Notes under the pieces: generated by a model
Database searches by the model: none
Told to the model about the DNA's origin: nothing
Seen by the model: only the letters and a program-made list of their open reading frames with translations
Program-made: the position numbers and the translations under genes
In this document: piece by piece, positions 12,345-23,964 of the stretch
Numbering within the stretch: position 1 is the first letter of the stretch
Layout: each line of letters begins with the position of its first letter
Source of the DNA: Anastrepha obliqua
Lineage: Eukaryota > Arthropoda > Insecta > Diptera > Tephritidae
Reading direction: 5' to 3'
Length of the DNA: 64,000 bases
Assembly (NCBI RefSeq): GCF_027943255.1
Contig: NC_072892.1
Coordinates: 123,459,792-123,523,791 of the forward strand

Positions 12345-13370
12345 TTAGTCAGCGTCCATTGAAAGCGAAGTGGACCTTCTCGATTTTTTCACTGGTCGTT
12401 CACATTGATGGTCTGAATCTGCTTCTTCATCTAAAGTTGATAAAACATTTAAGGGCATATTTCTTTCATCATGTCCTTCAAATCTAGTGTCTTCGGTACC
12501 TTTATCTTCATATTGAGATACCTTATGACTCCACCAACACACTTCAGCAAGTAATGCATCCAGTCTTTTTCCTTTGTAGCGTTTTTCCATTGGCATGGTA
12601 ACTTGATGAAAACGTTCTCCTTGTTCGTCTGATTCAGTAGGCAACTGTTTTAATTTCAATGTCATGGATGCTTTGATTTCATGAAAATAATGGAGCATTG
12701 TTTTCACCAATTCCTGTGCCTTGTCTTGCTGTACACGATTTTTTCCTAAAACTTCCTCGATTACAGCTTTCAGTGCGTTCCAAGCTTTTCGGAAATTGTC
12801 TTCGATGAATTTCTTAGCAATTCCCAATTTTATATGGAGTGGTGGCAATAGTATATCTAAATTTGGTAACCAATCGGGGTCTTGAAAATTTGATGCATTT
12901 GTTAAACTGTTTGTTGTCATCCAAGCAGACAAAGTATCCAGACTTGGAGCTTTAGGGGGTTCGAAATCAGCAGAGAGTGACACTGGAAGGGAAGCAGTGA
13001 GAGCAGCAATATATTTTTTGTTTCTTAACTTTTTTTTATTATTCCCAGCAGAGAAATTGATACACGCATAGCATCTGGATTCTTCATGCCCGTTTGAGTC
13101 TTTTACCCAGATTACGGGCTTGGAAAACTGCAACTTTGCTCTTCGTCCATGTAACCAATGTTAAAGATTGCTATAGCAAACATTACATACTGTATTTGGC
13201 GTAAAATCTTCACCACTTGTATCAAATTCATCGAAATATTTCGTATAGGCCAATTTAAATTCTTGAGGAAACAAATTTTTTCGTTCTTTTCCTTCAATTT
13301 TAGGCACTATATGACCACACACATAACAGAATTCATTTATTTTCGGGCACTTGTTATTTTCCATTTTCAC
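12345..13370 (-). pseudogene. cysteine-motif protein of an unclassified arthropod repeat family, one in-frame stop
   Basis: One continuous frame of 340 sense codons interrupted only by TAA (complement of 13161-13163) in the stretch CNVCYSNL-stop-HWLHGRRAKLQF. Seen: an N-terminal CYVCGHIV, CNVCY and CYACINF set of CxxC pairs that could bind zinc; a Pro-rich linker; ILLPPLHIKLG; then ESDEQGERFHQ, MPMEKRYKGKR and LLAEVCWW; and a basic KKSRR near the end. The LPPLHIKLG and DE.GERFHQ...MEKRY.GK blocks match, from memory, a highly multiplied family of uncharacterised arthropod and cnidarian proteins. In fuller members I expect a longer middle, so this copy looks internally shortened. It is intronless and lies inside the inverted-repeat element at 11601-14330, so it is probably that element's own gene. 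Function unknown. Confidence 0.7.
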
Positions 13371-14334
13371 AATCGAATTTCTTAATAATACTAAGTACTA
13401 ATACAAGTGCACTAAGTACAGAAAAAAGATGTTAAAAAAAAAGACGAAAAAAATATCTTAGTCGATGAGTTGCAAATTTTTTCTCTCTTTTCACTAGAGC
13501 AGTAAACAAACCGTTCCGAAAAGCTCTTTTCGTACGTGATGAACACTGTACGTACTGTACTTTATGTAGCAACTACTTATAATAACGAACTCAACTGCTT
13601 GGTAACAAAAGCACGGGAAACATTAATGACAAAAGGTTCGAAAATTGTTAATTTCTCGATATTTGTTCAATTTTAAAGCATTAGATACAGCTTCAGCAAA
13701 CAACTTGTTCGACACTTTGCCTCCTCAAAGAGAAAACATTGTGATGGTGTCAATTTTTGATTTTCCAAAAATAGTTTGAATCAAATCCTTCTTATCTAAA
13801 AATGAAGTGTACGAAGTTTTAAGCAAATTTGTGTGTGTGTGTGTGTTTGTGTGTGACACTTTTTACTAAACCAAATATTTAGAAAACGATTTCAATGAAA
13901 TTTTGTCAGAGTTATTGCCCTCAAAAAAATCTAGAAACGAAAACAGGAATTTTAAGAAATACTAAATCAACAAATTGTGAGCAGATTTTTGTCGCAAAAA
14001 TAATTTTTGTCTTAAAAATAAGTTTTCTATAAATTCTTTATTTATTCTAAAAGAAATTTTAATTAGTAAGTCAAAAAATTAAATTCCTTGAATAGAAACG
14101 AATCGATTGACTTATATAAAGTGTATATTTTACCAAGAACTGTGAGAAGAATTACGTTTTCTTTAAAAGAAAGACTGCTCAAAATCAAGTTTCAGAGGAA
14201 ATATTCATGACGCAATAAAATTAGAATCCGAGCTAATCTAGAAAAACCCAAATGAGATTTTGCTAGTTTCGATAAGTACTTTCAGAAACTGAAGTCAAAA
14301 TGGAGTGCACATTTTATGTGTTGCACTGTGTAAT

Positions 14335-15515
14335 CAAACAGAAAACAAAAAAATATGCTTTATTTCTATCTACATTGTTTTGTAATTACAAATACCAAAA
14401 AAAAATATATAGAGAAGTAAGAAGGGAAGTATAAAAAATATTAATTTGCTTTTATAAAATTTGGATAATTCTACTAATTCGCTGTCAGCCATTTTATTGT
14501 GTTGTTGTTAGACGACAAGAACGAGGGAAAAGGGTGGCAAAAATGGAATAAGTGCCAACGCAAGAATGATTGTAAGTATTTATATGAATTTATGTGTGTG
14601 TGTGTGTCAGAGTTGTGAAACAGTTAGTTACTTGCGCTCGTCACGTTCAATGCAATATTTAATTAGGGCGAAATTTCACTTATGTTAATTACCTATGCAG
14701 TTGCAAAGTTCTGAAAAGGGTTAAGTTGAGAGCGCGAAGTAAGGGATTACATACAACCAAATACAAATATATATATACATACATAATATATAAATGCTAC
14801 TCAGCAAACAATTCTAGTTGATGAACTGGTATTTAATGGAAAAAGCCATACTAGTCCGAAAGTGACTAGTATTGTACCAGTTGCAAAATGTCTAATTAGA
14901 TTTGTATCCCAAATAAATATTCTTCTAGAATTTTTGTTATTTTTTTGTATTTTGTACTCGTTATGATTATTATGAGCAATGTTTAATAATTTTTATTTGT
15001 ATCAAAAAGTAAGTATTAAAAAGCAGCAAAATTTTGATATATGGAATTATTAAAAATTAAATCAGTTTGAGCCGAACGTGAAATTTCAACTTAAGAAAAA
15101 ATGTTTTTTTTAATTCATAATAAAATATTTTTAAAACGTGCATTTATTAATTTTTCTTAATTTTTTTAAACTGGTCCAAAACTAGTTTATTTGCACCCCA
15201 AATTGAACCAGCTCTGTACTTCCCTCTTATGAACTAGTTAATTAACTGTTAAACGGTATGATGCTGTTATATAGGCCGACGACTGACACTTCTTAGGTCA
15301 TCGCCATGTAAAAACTAGCAGTTGCTAGCAATCGAAAAATATGGAAGACGAATTACTTCAGCTGTGAACCAAATTAGAGTGGTAAAGTAGTTCGGAACTT
15401 GTAGAGTTGGCAGCAAAGTATTTGTGTTAATTTATTTAAATGCATAACACGACCAATACATAAGGCAACTCGGTCATCAAAATAGTAATTTTTCTATCCT
15501 TCAGAATTAACTAAG
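14335..15515. other. unannotated sequence with TG microsatellite
   Basis: Contains a TG repeat at about 14593-14608. Weak inverted similarity between about 14815 (CTAGTTGATGAACTGG) and about 15230 (GAACTAGTTAATTAACTG) hints at a decayed MITE. No genes seen. Confidence 0.4.
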
Positions 15516-15518
15516 TCT

Positions 15519-16300
15519 GCACTGTCATGCAAAAGTAAGTGAATGGGACTGATATACAATCTGTGTCAGAAGAAAAGAATCAGCCTTTTTCTTGTATATT
15601 TCGTTTTGCTTTTTGCTGCATAATAGTCTCACTTAAGGGCTACGACGCTAGTGCTAACTCAGGTTAGTGTCGTTCGAAACTTTCTCGTACCAAACAAAAA
15701 TTAGTGAGAAAAGCGCGAAGCGTTTTGAGGCGGTATTTTTATGCACGCATTCGAAAGGGCCAAAATTATCTTACGCCGCCGCTGCAAAAGTGATTAAAAA
15801 TCAAAAAAGTTTGACAACAAAACAGGATAAGGTGATCCTCCAACTTTTTAAGCGGGACCCTTTTTGCGACTACGCCAAGCACGCTCAGTTCTTGCTAAAA
15901 AGTGAATAGATGTGAGTATCAACACCATCGAACGACGACGGAAGGAGGCAAACATATCCTACTGTCCCGTCCCTACTGTCCCACCACTGCTCTCAGAAAA
16001 ACACATTGAGAAACAACAAAACAAGAAAATGGCGTCACAGTATTGGACTGGCCTTCCCGGTCCCCAGACGCCAACCCCATTGAAAATGTATGGAGAACTA
16101 TGAAAACGCATCTTTCCGGAAGGCCGGTCTATAATTTAAAGCAACTCGTGCGTCAAGTTCGCAAAAATCTAGTCCTGTTTGTCGAGGAGCTACTCAGAAA
16201 AGCTGGTTCAAAGCATGCCGAGAAGATATCGGGCTATACTTGACAATGCTCGTGGTTTTGTACATACTTTCATGTAAAAAAAATTTTAAATATTATATAT
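15519..16300 (+). mobile_element. Tc1-like element, centre deleted
   Basis: 15667-15909 encodes a Tc1-type N-terminus (KRFEAVFLCTHSKGPKLSYA, AAAKVIK, QDKVILQLFKRDP), continuing out of frame as SINTIERRRKEANISYCPV and LLSEKHIEK (15912-16020). The sequence then jumps to the third-acid region DWPSRSPDANPIENVWRTMK and RPVYNLKQLVRQVRKN (16043-16243), so most of the catalytic domain is gone. The left end may be CACTGTCATGCAAAAGTAAG at 15519; the right end was not identified. Confidence 0.75.
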
Positions 16301-16497
16301 TATATATCGTTTTAACTTCATGAATAATCGCGATTCGCGCAGACTGCAATCCTGTCCATAGCTTAGCTAACTTTTTAATTAACTCATATTAACATTTTTA
16401 AATATTTCTTAGTGGTCATAATATAATACTACATTTGAATACTTTCACTTCAGAAATATCTCTGGGTTATTGGAGTATTAGATTCCTAAAAATTGAT

Positions 16498-16550
16498 GCC
16501 TATTAATTGACGCTTACACCCCTTGTTGGGTATTTGGCCGGTATCCCCTT
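16498..16550 (-). repeat. fragment of the tRNA-derived SINE-like family
   Basis: TTAATTGACGCTTACACCCC..TTGGGTATTTGGCCG matches the tail side of the fuller copy at 39541-39791. Only about 50 bases remain. Confidence 0.45.
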
Positions 16551-16689
16551 TGTAAAGGCAAATCAATTTAGGGGTATTACATTTTAAATTGAAATAAAAC
16601 AACGAAAATTCAAATTGATTGAGATTGCCCATCTTTAATATTTTTATGTAGAACCATTCATAAAATATGCTTACTTTTTTAAAGATAAT

Positions 16690-17270
16690 CCCTTTCAAAT
16701 GTTGGTCACAACGTAAACATCAATCTTGGATGATTCGCTGGAGAACTTCGGTAGGTATCTCGTGAATAACTTTAATAATGCAGGCTTCTAATGCCTCAAT
16801 CGAAACCGGTTTATCCTCAAAGTATTTAAACAAAATAAAACTCCAAAGGTGTGATATCACACGCTCGTAGTGGACAATCTACAGGTCCGCGAGCAGAGAT
16901 AAATGGCTTACCGAAATAACGACACAATAAATCCAGTGTTTCAGGGGCTGTAGGACAAGTAGCGCCATCTTGTTGGAACTGAATGTTGTGCAAATCACAG
17001 GCTTCAATTTCCGGCTTCAAATGTCGTTTGCCATGGCGCGATAGCGTTCGTTATTTGTTGCTACATTGGCGTCAGTCTCCTCTTTGAAGAAATATGGGCC
17101 GATGATTCCTCCAGCCCATAATCCGCCCCAAATGGTTATTTTCAATGAATGTAATGGCTGTTCTTGAATGACTTCAGGTTGATTTTAAGCACAAATACAG
17201 CACTTTTGCTTATTGACGTAGCTATTAAGCCAAAAATGGGCCTCATCGCTGAACACCATCAGTTGGCGAA
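16690..17270 (-). mobile_element. Tc1/mariner-superfamily transposase remnant (QQDGATC type)
   Basis: Reading the minus strand from 17270: MVFSDEAHFWLNS and YVNKQ (first Asp region), a badly broken middle, then CDLHNIQFQQDGATCPTAPE (second Asp), LDLLCRYFGKPFISARGPVD and LRACDITPLEF (third Asp). Both ends are missing. A relative of the elements at 17490, 44003 and 51143 but a separate copy. Confidence 0.72.
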
Positions 17271-17489
17271 CATACTTCGGCGAAAACAAAATTTGGTATT
17301 GCATGCGAATGAAATAGCATTCTGAAGAACTGATAATCTACCACCAGACAGCAGGAAGCTTGAAACATTAAGCGAATTCTCGATTTTTTTTTCAAAGAGC
17401 ATAGCTGCTTTTATTGCAGAACACACAAATCGAGTAGCCCTCTCAGAAAATATCAACAACCAGTTCTAGGCCGAAGTTATGGGAATATA

Positions 17490-18086
17490 CAGGGCCCGCC
17501 ATCTATCGTTACGGATTTGAACTAGGTAGTATTTGAAGAATGGTAACACTTAGCTGTCAACTGATTTGACAGAAAATTAGTTTTATTCTTCCGTTGAACG
17601 AAAATGGTTGTGTATACGCTCAAAGAACGCTGGGAAATATTGCGCCATTACTTTGAAAATCATGGTAATGTTGCAGAATGTGTACCAAAATTACGTACGA
17701 CAATGGGAAGAAGAAAAGCACCGAATGAAGCGTATGTGCGGAGCGGGTTACCGGGCCATGTTGAAGGAATTTTTGTTCCGAGAAATTGAAGAGGAGGATA
17801 TTGGTGGCATTTGGTTCCAACAAGATGGCGCTACTTGCCGCCACACAGCGAATGCTACGATAAATCTTTTGCGCACTGTCTTCGAAGATCGCATTATCAG
17901 CCGAAATTCTGATATCGTTTGATGGGATGGTGCATAGCTAGCCGAGGCAGGCATATGAATGAAGTTGTGTTCTATCATTAACCGGAAGGATTGTACGTCA
18001 AAATAAAAAAAAAACAGTTTGGAAAAATATTGAGTAGTTTCTTTTTGTAGCATTTTTAATTCCGTAAAGTTATATGGCGGACCCTA
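17490..18086 (+). mobile_element. short internally deleted Tc1/mariner-superfamily element with TIRs
   Basis: Ends CAGGGCCCGCCATCTATCG at 17490 and, inverted, TAGGGTCCGCCATATAACT from 18086; TA on both sides. The 597-base body keeps the start of the transposase (MVVYTLKERWEILRHYFENH, 17604) fused after a frameshift to its middle (GIWFQQDGATCRHTANATIN, DRIISRNSDIV, to 17922). The first Asp region and C-terminus are gone. An intermediate between an autonomous element and a MITE. Confidence 0.85.
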
Positions 18087-18089
18087 TAC

Positions 18090-21000
18090 AAGTGCTGGGG
18101 CATACTGTTTTACATGTATGTATGACATTATCTCCAATTTGATCGAATTGAAAAGACGATGCCTGAGAAAGTATTTGTCTTTTGTTGATGAAAGTAAGAG
18201 AATTAAATAAGATCAACCAGAATAGAATCCACTTTTTGGAGTCCGGAAACTGTCCGATGAACACCTCGCTTGGCTGCTCAGTTGAGTGTATAAGCGACTT
18301 TTATGGAGTTAATACCTATGAGCACCGTGCATCGGGCATCAACTTATGTTGAAGCTCAGGTATTTAATTGAACAAACGAAAATAAGCAACCCCACAAAGT
18401 CAAATTGCCGCTGTCCTACAAATAAAAATGTTTCTTTTTTATGTTTTTGATTACCACCATATGGAAATAAAAGCATTTCTGTAAAATTACTTTAAACTTG
18501 TTTTAAATTTTTAAAGCAGCTATTTATTGATTTGATTTAATTGCCTATCGGCAAGGTTGCCTTGAGGAGAACTTAAATTTGTTTGTATGAATTACAAATT
18601 GTAGGAATACAAAAACCAAAACGCATTAGATAATGACTTTGCTAACCTTTTTCGGTCCCTCTATCACTAAAAAAATACCATATCTTTTCCTCTATCATAG
18701 CAGGCAAAAGTAAGAGGCTGAAAATCGTGTAGTAAATTTCTAAATTTTTCTTTTTCTTCAGGGCTTAGGGGTACTTAGAAGTCCAAAGAAATGATGATTT
18801 TCAATAATTTTTTTTTGCTAGTCAGTTGCTTTATTTTACAAAAATAAAAACATAGCATTAATACATCAGGTTTGGACTTGGCTTTTTCAAAATTTAAAAA
18901 AGAAAAATTTATTGTAAAAGTTATCGCTGTTTGTGTAGATCCCGTTTCTCCAGAAGTCCCTTGTGGTGATTATCACAAGTCCTTGGAGATTCATCTAAAA
19001 TCAATCGGACAAGAGAAATCAGTTTTATTATAGATATCTTGTGCCTGATCGAAGCTTTTTTTTTTAAATTAATAATATTGCGGCCTCAGGAAATATTTTT
19101 CAGATTTTCGAGAAAAAAACCGACAATTATATTAATTGCATAAAAAAAATCCATATTTTTGAAAATATAAAAACCGTCTATCAGGCACGAGTTTTTCATG
19201 TTTTTCAAAAGCAGTATAAATTTTATTGAAATCTACCAAGCGGTTTTTAAGTTACAGTGATCACCGGTTCAAAAAAATCACCGGTCGAGAAAAACACATT
19301 TAAAGTTTTCCCATCGATTTATGTAGAGTTATACGAATTATTTAATTACTTACACTGTGTCATCTATTCATGGGCCATATAATAGTTCTTCAACCGTTAT
19401 AGCAGCTTTCAATATCAATTTCGTATTGCCTATGTAGCATTCCTCTTTTTTGAGTGTTATCGTTAGCGCGGTTATCTGCCAGTTTCATACGTGCAGCATC
19501 CATTTTTTAGCATACGAACGCTCCGGAGCGTCCGAGCGCCCTTTGTTAATTCTTGAATAACTCGAACAACTTTCGTATTTGTCGAGTTCACTTCAAATTT
19601 TCACATAATATTTTTAAGATATTATACTTTAAGAAAATGCAAAAATAAATCCAATTTTTTTTAAATTTTATTTTGCCAGCTTATCAACTCTTACCACTCG
19701 AGAGGTGAGTCTCACTCACCACTTTCTTTGGTGCGGAAATCGAGGCGCTGTGTAAACTATTTATGTTTCCCTATGTGGCGATTGATATTTGTTTATGCTT
19801 GTGATATTTTCTTTGAAGTTCGGTCCTAAGCACTGCTTATATAAATTTACAAAAACGACGTAATGTCCCTTTCAAACTACCGAAATTTATCTTGCCTGAG
19901 ATTAGCGCGGAACGCTTCGAGTTGCTGGTTAGTCCGCGCGGACATGGCCTCCCATGCAAAGGATTAACTTTCTGCGCATTTACTGATTTTCACTCGAAAA
20001 AGTTCCTACTTGAATAATTTGTATACCATAATAAACAGCCAATCACGCAGTTGGTCGAATAAATCAAATACTCCAGTATCAACAACAAAATTTCAGCAGC
20101 TGGTCAATAAGAAGAAGGCAAAAGAAAAGTAAAAAGCAGATGCAAAAAGTGAAGCATTCAAAACAGCCATGAAATCTGAAAAATCGTACGCTACAAATAC
20201 TTCTTATAATGAGTGAGAAAAATATAATTCCTCATTTGTCTGCTTGCGCATAAAAACAAAAAAATTAAAAAAAAAAAATATATAAAAAATAAATAAACAT
20301 CTCTTGTTATTTGCCAAGGTCTTTTTTCTTGATTTTTATCTACGAGTTTTATTTGCGAAGAGCTTTTTTCCGATTTCGAATTTATTTGCTGCACAAATAT
20401 CCCACGCCACCCTTCAAAAATCTCTCCAACCACTCGCTCAGAAATATCAATCATCCACTCTTCGAATGAATTGATCTACTGCCCCACAAAATTCACGTAC
20501 ATAAATATGTACATAATAACTTGGGTGGAGGCGCAGGGAATGAGATTTGTGTTCTCGCGGATGTAAATGAGAAAGCAATTATGAGCAGTCGAATGAATTC
20601 TGTATTGCATTTCAAGTGTCGAACTCATAAAAAACTTTTTTTTACGCGCGCATTCGCTCATTAAAGCCACGCTTCTGTGGTGGATGCAGCAGGAACAGGA
20701 GCACAGTTGCGTAAAGAACAAATGTTTGCGCATTGGAAGCGCATTTTGCACTTTGCATTTTTCGTAAAATGTCGATTGTATAACTTTTGTTTTTAATGTA
20801 ATTGTCTCCATCAATGACGACTGCTTTAATTGCTGTCATTGTTGGCTCTGTGGATTTTATTATTATGTGTCATTTGAGAGTGCACATATACATACGTACA
20901 TATTTATCAATAAATGTTTAATGGGCATAATTGGCATTTATGCTATTTATAATTGAACTATTGAGATGCTTAATGAACACCTGAGGTCGAAGTGAAAAGC

Positions 21001-21140
21001 TCTCGCCTTTATTGTGCCTGTAAATTATAAGAGCCGTTTTAACCGCAACTTGATTACTATCTCGAAATAAAGATATTCAATTTGGCAGACACTTAACTTT
21101 ACTCTGAAGTCGAAATTGCATGTGTACACTAAGCGAAATA
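18090..21140. other. 3 kb without recognised genes
   Basis: Mixed AT-rich sequence. Near 18950-18990 is an imperfect palindrome (CTTGTGGTGATTATCACAAG). Inverted words TTGTGCCTGATCG and ATCAGGCACGAG stand at about 19040 and 19182. The 19480-19980 part has higher GC and may be another old element. Nothing coding was supported. Confidence 0.4.
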
Positions 21141-21144
21141 GCTA

Positions 21145-23238
21145 ACACATGTGCTGAAAAGTCCCGAGCCTAACAAAGAAAGCACTTTTTTTGTTCAAAA
21201 TTAGCTTTATTCGTCAACGTAATTTCCATGAAAAACAACGAAATCATTCCAGCGCCGCTCTAACATTTCAATACCACTTTTGTAGAACGATTTATCTTTT
21301 GCCTCAAAATAAACCTCAAGTTCAGCGATAATCCTTTCATGCGAGCCTAATTTCTTAGGCTAGGTAAGGTTTTTGTGGCAGTCAGCTTAGAGTAGCCAAA
21401 CTCACTTGGGACAGTTACAAAAGAAGTGTTCTACTGTTTCTTCCTCTTCCTCGTCTCTACAACTTTTGCAGTATTCATGAGAAAATATTCCTAGCGCTTA
21501 CCCAACAGCCAATGTCCGGTGACACAAGCCACGACCTTCAAGATGTTCTCTCTTGAGAAGTTAAGCAACTCTTTTTATCTTCTCTTATCTATTTGCGGCC
21601 AAATTAGCCTGGTTGTAACACAAGTAATTTCTTCACTCCATGAACTATTGGCTCCTAGAGAATATTGCTTTTTATCCTTAACTTGCAAGTTGTCATAGGG
21701 ATTCCAATGTTGCCTCTGTTTTCAAGAAGTACCGTTTCTGGCTAGCTCATGGGCCTTGTAATTTTCTTCAACATCTCTATGTCTCAGAACCTATATAAGG
21801 CTGATCGTGAGGACAATGTAATATCACTTAGAGCTGCCAGGCATTCCTAAGCAACCTTTAATTTTAGTATCTCCATTGTGTTGATGGCCGGCTGTCTATC
21901 CGAGAAGATATTTATTTTGTGTTACGGTGTGTGTGTTACCTCCTAAAACTTCTACCTGGTAGACGCTACAGTAGTCGGGAAGTTGGACAGATAATTCTTG
22001 TCATAGTTCTTTAGAAAAAAACTCCTTATCCTACTCTATTTTCTAGCTTGGATCAATCCGTAAAACAATTTACTTCCCTCTTCTCCATTGTCTTTGAAGT
22101 TTCCCACTCTCTTCTTGACGGGATGTTAATCTTGCAGAGCCTGTGAAGGTGGGTTTAGTGAAAGAATTGTAGATTTCTTGATTTAAACTCCTCATAGCAT
22201 GTATGATAGTACGGAAGCGTGACTGAACAACCGGGTGTTCCATAGCGCCATATTTTTAAGCCGAAGTGCTGAAGCGGTGGCCACGTGTTTACCTACCAGA
22301 TTTAGAGCAGGTAAGTTGATTAGCACCTCGAGCGCTTTATTAGGGGTTTTCCTTAAAGCGCTGGTGATGCATAGAAACGCAGTTCTTTGGATCTTGCTCA
22401 GCAGTTTCATATAACTTGCATGTGTGCGATGCAATGTTGTCTTTTTGAACCCTATTGTCAATATGAGACGTAAGTTTTCTGTCTAATAGGAAGAAGACGT
22501 AAGACTGATAGGTACGAAGTCCTTAGGATTAGTGTGTGAGGACCTGCCTGCCTTAGGTATGACGGAGACTTTCGTCTCTCTCCAATTTAGTGGAATGCAG
22601 CCCCTAGCCTAATTTCTTACTGACGAGCATTTTTTTAAGTCTGCGAAAAGCCAATAGTCATTGGGAGCCAAATCTGGCGAATACGGTGGGTGTGCGAGCA
22701 ATTCGAAGTTAAATTCATGTTGTTTTGCTATTGTTTTGATTGACTTCTTTTTGATCAACAGTAAGCAAACGCGGCACCCACTTTGAACAGAGCTCTCTCA
22801 TAGTCAAATGCTCATGCAATATAAAGCCAACAAGTTCTTCCGATATCTTTACGATGTCTGCTAATTCACGCAACTTCACTTTTCGATCATTCAAAACGAT
22901 TTTGTGGATTTTTTTGATGCAAATCATCGTTTATTGTTGTTTCTGATGGACCGGGGGACTCCAGTTTTCAAGTCATTGCATCGCTTGGCCTGTATTTTGG
23001 TATTTTTTCCCATCAAGAAGTAGAGTAAAATTAAAACACGAATTTCTTTTTGATCTATTGCTTTGAAAATAACTCAAATTAACGTCACTCTTAGCACAAT
23101 ACCTCACGAACTAATGAATAGAACATCATGAAATTTTAACAGCTGCCTTTTTAAGGTTAGTACTAACTGCAAAAGAGGTGAATGCAATAAATCTAGTGCC
23201 ATCTATGTGCTAGGCACTAGACTTTTCAGCCCGTGTGT
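21145..23238 (-). mobile_element. mariner remnant (irritans-like) split by a retrotransposon
   Basis: Inverted ends ACACATGTGCTGAAAAGTC (21145) and the complement of GACTTTTCAGCCCGTGTGT (ending 23238), both flanked by TA. After removing the insertion at 21358-22605 and one target copy it is about 830 bases, so 450 or so of a usual 1.3 kb are missing. Visible protein: KIHKIVLNDRKVKLREL and LTMRELCSKWVPRLLTVDQK (HTH and linker) joined almost directly to the third-Asp region HPPYSPDLAPNDYWLF; the first two catalytic Asp regions are deleted. The C-terminal part (FYKSGIEMLERRWND) lies left of the insertion at about 21220-21340. A dead, deletion-derived copy. Confidence 0.85.
21358..22605 (-). mobile_element. 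non-LTR retrotransposon (RNase-H type) inserted in mariner, 14 bp target duplication
   Basis: Flanked by AGCCTAATTTCTTA at 21344-21357 and again at 22606-22619. Minus-strand content in order: an early RT block (WRETKVSVIPKAG, PKDFVPISLTS) near 22500-22605, then, with the YADD core missing, the thumb region QRTAFLCITSALRKTPNKAL and LPALNLVGKHVATASALRL (22192-22461), an RNase H region, and a C-terminal zinc-knuckle block with EEEETVEHFF-like residues near 21430. It is a sister copy of the element at 941-2240. No poly-A tail was seen at its 3' (left) end. I/LOA/R1-like by layout. Confidence 0.85.
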
Positions 23239-23479
23239 TATATGGGACAAGCCAATTTTATAATTTTTTTCTAGAATGGCTGCATTAAATTTTTTTGTCG
23301 TATAATGTTTTAATTGAGTGTTTAAACTAGCGGTAGTCTTAAACTATACGCTTGAACGTTTCTTGAAATTTGAGTTTCGTGAAGGACATTTCAGGTATAA
23401 GGGACATTTGACATTTTAAGAGATTTCTTAAGGAAAGGTGAAATTTCGCTTAATGTTACGAAGAGCGAAATGTAGTAAA

Positions 23480-23960
23480 TTTTGAATGCAGATTCGAATT
23501 TCAAATATCGAAATAGATTAGCTGAACCGGAGCTGACGCCTCGCCACAAAAAGTTGGATTTGAACTCGCCTAGAATCTTAAGTTCTGGGATAATGCATGA
23601 CAATTCATCAGTTTTAGCGTGAAATATATTTTTATCTCGATCAATCAGATGATTGTCAGATGTATTGGAGAGATATTCGCGAATCACGGCAAATGTGTCG
23701 CTCCCGAAACTTGCACGGTGACTCTCTTATGACCTGGAGTCTTTTAGCTATTGTGGTAATACCCCACTGGGTTTAATTTCGCATAAGATGGACGCAGAAA
23801 ACTACGACCTGCACGTAATTACGTTGGATAATGTTTTATTGAATTTTGCCGAAGAATTTCACGGTGAGTCTTGGACGTAACAGCAGGATAATGTTCCAAT
23901 CCACAGCGTTAGGAGTGCAAAGGAAAATATGCCTGTGGCCCGCAGTTAGTCCAGAGGTAA
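23480..23960 (+). mobile_element. Tc1/Tc3-like transposase remnant
   Basis: Plus-strand reading with stops and frameshifts: LAEPELTPRHKKLDLNSPRI, then KNIFLSRSIR (around the first Asp), then SYCGNTPLGLISHKMDAENY, HGESWT-stop-QQDNVPIHSVRS (second Asp, 23870-23910). N-terminus and C-terminal end not found. An antisense open frame at 23391-23687 is a shadow. Confidence 0.6.
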
Positions 23961-23964
23961 GTCC

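Larger units (their letters stand above)
11601..14330 (-). mobile_element. DNA transposon with ~200 bp inverted repeats, TAA target duplication, unclassified superfamily
   Basis: The left end (CACTGTACAACA at 11601) and right end (complement CACAGTGCAACA, ending at 14330) are inverted repeats that stay alignable for roughly 200 bases. Shared blocks include GTGCACTCC, TTTTGACTTCAGTTTCTGA, GGGTTTTT, ATTAGCTCGGATTC, AATTTTAT and TTTTGAGCA. Both ends are flanked by TAA (11598-11600 and 14331-14333), a 3 bp target duplication. The ends start with CAC. The only sizeable reading frame inside is the cysteine-motif protein at 12345-13370. I do not recognise a transposase. A TWA-type 3 bp duplication occurs in PIF/Harbinger and in Chapaev3-like elements, but the ends do not resemble the Harbinger in this same window. 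Confidence 0.8.
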
